Assembly: GCF_022698145.1 (NCBI RefSeq) | Contig: NZ_JALDAX010000015.1 | Coordinates: 124,001-188,000, forward strand | Direction: 5' to 3' | DNA from: Streptomyces spinosisporus | Lineage (GTDB): Bacteria > Actinomycetota > Actinomycetes > Streptomycetales > Streptomycetaceae | Length of the DNA: 64,000 nucleotides | Shown here: positions 62,373 through 64,000 of the stretch, one piece after another | How positions within the stretch are numbered: the first letter of the stretch is position 1 | How the letters are laid out: every line of letters starts with the position of its first letter | Translations under genes and position numbers: made by a program | Notes under the pieces: generated by a model | Database searches by the model: none | Told to the model about the DNA's origin: nothing | The model's input: only the letters and a program-made list of their open reading frames with translations

Positions 62373-62626
62373 TCGAGGCGGCCCCGGGCGATCTCAGGGC
62401 CGTCTCGGGGTCGTCTCGGGGAAGTCCACACTGCCGTAGTGCCCCATGTCTTGATTAATCTGTTGTCGGAGGCGCTGTCGTTGCGCCTTCGCCGCTGATG
62501 TTCGCGCCGGTCTTCGCCGGCCCTCAGCGGGCCCCTGCTACCCGAGGAGTGACTCCCTCCAGCGATGGACGGATCGTCCTGTAGTACCTGCGCCGCCCCC
62601 TCCCGGCACCACGAGGCGGCGGCATC
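62373..62626 (+). other. Long leader of the CNNM genes
   Basis: This 254-base gap holds a tandem pair of CGTCTCGGGG (62401-62410, 62412-62421), an unusually AT-rich word TTGATTAATCTGTTG near 62450 that could be a promoter element, and several GC-rich stems afterwards (for example GGCGC/GCGCC near 62472-62490 and GCCGG/CCGGC near 62507-62522). It is longer than most gaps here and may form a structured 5' leader. I could not match it to a known magnesium riboswitch. Confidence 0.4.
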
Positions 62627-63952
62627 ATGACCACACCCCTGCTGCTCCTCGCAGCGGCCTTCCTGCTGATCCTGGCCAACGGCTTCTTCGTCGCCGCGGA
62701 GTTCGGCCTGGTCACGGTCGAGTCGACGGACGCGGAGAAGGCCGCGGCCGAAGGCGACAAGCGGGCCCGCCGGGTCGCCGAGTCGCTGCGGCACCTGTCC
62801 TTCCAGCTCTCCGGCACCCAGCTCGGCATCACCATCACCTCCCTCGTCGTCGGCATGCTCGCCGAACCGGCGCTCGCGGCCCTGCTGCACGGCCCGTTCA
62901 CGGCCCTCGGCGTCCCCGACGGCGCGGTCTCCTCGGTCGCGGTGATCGTCGGAATGCTGCTGGCCTCCGCCGTGCAGATGGTGATCGGCGAACTCGTGCC
63001 CAAGAACTGGGCGGTGTCCAAGCCGATGCAGGTCGCCCGCTTCGTCGCGGGCCCGCAGCACGCCTTCGCCCGGCTGTTCCGCCCGGTCATCTCCGCGCTG
63101 AACACCGTGGCCAACCGTCTGGTGCGCGCCCTGGGCGTCGAGCCCGCCGAGGAGCTGGCCTCCGCCCGCACCCCCGGCGAACTCGTCTCCCTCGCACGGC
63201 ACTCCGCACAGGCCGGCGCCCTGGAACAGGACACCGCCGACCTCTTCGTACGGACGCTGTCGCTCGGCGAGCTGACCGCGCAGCACGTGATGACCCCGCG
63301 GGTGAAGGTGAGCGCGCTGCAGTCATCGGCGACCGCCGAGGACGTGGTCAACCTCACCCGTGCCACCGGACTGTCCCGCTTCCCGGTCTACAAGGAGCGG
63401 ATCGACGAGGTCGTCGGCATGGTCCACCTCAAGGACGCCCTGGCCGTCCCGGCGCACGACCGGCTGCGCACCCCGGTCGGCCGGATCGCCCGCCCGGCCC
63501 TGCTCGTGCCCGAGACCCTGCCGGTCCAGCCCCTGCTGGCCCAGTTGCGCAGCGAGCAGCCCATCGCGGTCGTCGTCGACGAGTACGGCGGCACGGCGGG
63601 CGTCGTGACCCTGGAGGACATCGTCGAGGAGATCGTCGGCGAGGTCCGCGACGAGCACGACGGGCAGGACGTGCCCGAACTCGCCGCCGCCCCGGCCGAG
63701 GACGGCAGGCCCGCCTGGGACGCGGACGGCAGCTGCCGTGTCGACATCCTGCAGCGCATAGGCCTGGACGTGCCCGAGGGGCCGTACGAGACCGTCGCCG
63801 GGCTGGTCGCCGACCGGCTCGGCCGGATCCCGGCCGTCGGCGACCGGGCCGAGCTGCCGGGCTGGCGGCTGACCGTGCGCCGTGTGGGGCACTACCGCGC
63901 CGAGCGGGTCCGGCTGGTCCGCACCGGACCGGTCGTGGAGGTCGCCCGATGA
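62627..63952 (+). CDS. CNNM-domain transporter / hemolysin-C-like protein with CBS pair
   Basis: A 441-residue membrane protein: an N-terminal CNNM (DUF21) domain with about four helices (LANGFFVAAEFGLVTVE, GTQLGITITSLVVGMLAEPAL, ASAVQMVIGELVPKNWAV), a CBS pair at about residues 215-335 (VMTPRVKVSAL, YGGTAGVVTLEDIVEEIVGE), and a C-terminal CorC/HlyC domain. Such proteins export or import Mg2+/Co2+ and are often called hemolysins. The stop overlaps the ATG of a second, similar gene, forming the usual tandem pair. Confidence 0.92.
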   Translation: MTTPLLLLAAAFLLILANGFFVAAEFGLVTVESTDAEKAAAEGDKRARRVAESLRHLSFQLSGTQLGITITSLVVGMLAEPALAALLHGPFTALGVPDGAVSSVAVIVGMLLASAVQMVIGELVPKNWAVSKPMQVARFVAGPQHAFARLFRPVISALNTVANRLVRALGVEPAEELASARTPGELVSLARHSAQAGALEQDTADLFVRTLSLGELTAQHVMTPRVKVSALQSSATAEDVVNLTRATGLSRFPVYKERIDEVVGMVHLKDALAVPAHDRLRTPVGRIARPALLVPETLPVQPLLAQLRSEQPIAVVVDEYGGTAGVVTLEDIVEEIVGEVRDEHDGQDVPELAAAPAEDGRPAWDADGSCRVDILQRIGLDVPEGPYETVAGLVADRLGRIPAVGDRAELPGWRLTVRRVGHYRAERVRLVRTGPVVEVAR

Positions 63953-64000
63953 GCGTGCTCCAACTCCTGTTCGCCGGACTGCTCGTGCTGACCAACGGCT
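63949..64000 (+). CDS. Start of a second CNNM-domain protein (cut by window end)
   Basis: The ATG at 63949 overlaps the preceding stop (ATGA), and the frame is open to the window edge. The 17 visible residues (MSVLQLLFAGLLVLTNG) match the first helix of CNNM proteins, including the LTNG/LANG motif also seen in its neighbour. The rest lies outside the window. Confidence 0.75.
   Translation, partial: MSVLQLLFAGLLVLTNG

Noticed and set aside
62373..62626. M-box magnesium riboswitch before the CNNM genes
   Set aside because: The conserved M-box blocks could not be found; kept only as an unassigned leader.

Overview
This is a stretch of conserved chromosome from a high-GC actinomycete, almost certainly a Streptomyces. 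The evidence is very GC-rich coding DNA with frequent GTG (once TTG) starts, a BldD with an intact c-di-GMP-binding motif, an actinobacterial sIHF, the GuaB1-type IMPDH paralogue, a PriA without helicase motifs, and many four-base ATGA/GTGA gene junctions. I saw no tRNA, rRNA, CRISPR array or insertion sequence.

Layout. 1-9255: end of an unknown gene, alaS, ruvX, mltG, then the shikimate genes aroE, aroC, aroK, aroB. 9442-12533: a proline-rich P-loop protein, an M24 aminopeptidase homologue, efp and nusB. 12750-13250: bldD on the minus strand, separated from nusB by two strong hairpins. 13504-23448: the pyrimidine operon pyrR-pyrB-pyrC-(membrane protein)-carA-carB-pyrD-pyrF, with a PyrR-type RNA hairpin against the pyrR ribosome binding site. 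23782-36645: sIHF, gmk, rpoZ, coaBC, metK, priA, fmt, rsmB and rpe, interrupted by a minus-strand HTH protein and an MMPL transporter. 36760-39754: SorC-type regulator, barstar-like protein, GuaB1. 39978-46719: amino-acid permease, Lrp/AsnC regulator, MFS exporter, a secreted protein, and a davA-davB pair for the 5-aminovalerate route of lysine breakdown. 46731-56145: a more variable patch with an LLM-type oxidoreductase, DUF5995 protein, GH6 hydrolase, nucleobase permease, polysaccharide lyase, MFS/ROK divergent pair and an NmrA-like SDR. 56247-57134: an ECF41-type sigma factor broken by an in-frame TAG. 57366-60689: FMN riboswitch and ribE-ribM-ribBA-ribH. 60724-64000: hisE, hisG, a PH-domain membrane protein and two CNNM-type genes, the last cut by the window end.

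Two observations stand out. First, the permease-Lrp operon and the davA-davB operon, 4.2 kb apart, carry the same upstream architecture. Three GCAA half-sites spaced 31 and 21-22 bp sit 90/59/38 and 91/60/38 bp upstream of the first base of a matching -10 box, with -35 boxes also aligned. This suggests one Lrp-controlled lysine uptake and degradation unit. Second, several genes are followed by a decayed or near-perfect second copy of their own 3' end: aroE (226 bp), priA (about 70 bp), the MFS gene at 52703 (about 125 bp), and, on a tiny scale, rpoZ (12 bp). Short homology at the aroE breakpoint points to illegitimate tandem duplication.

All calls come from reading motifs and recalled family sequences by eye. 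No database search or structure calculation was run.
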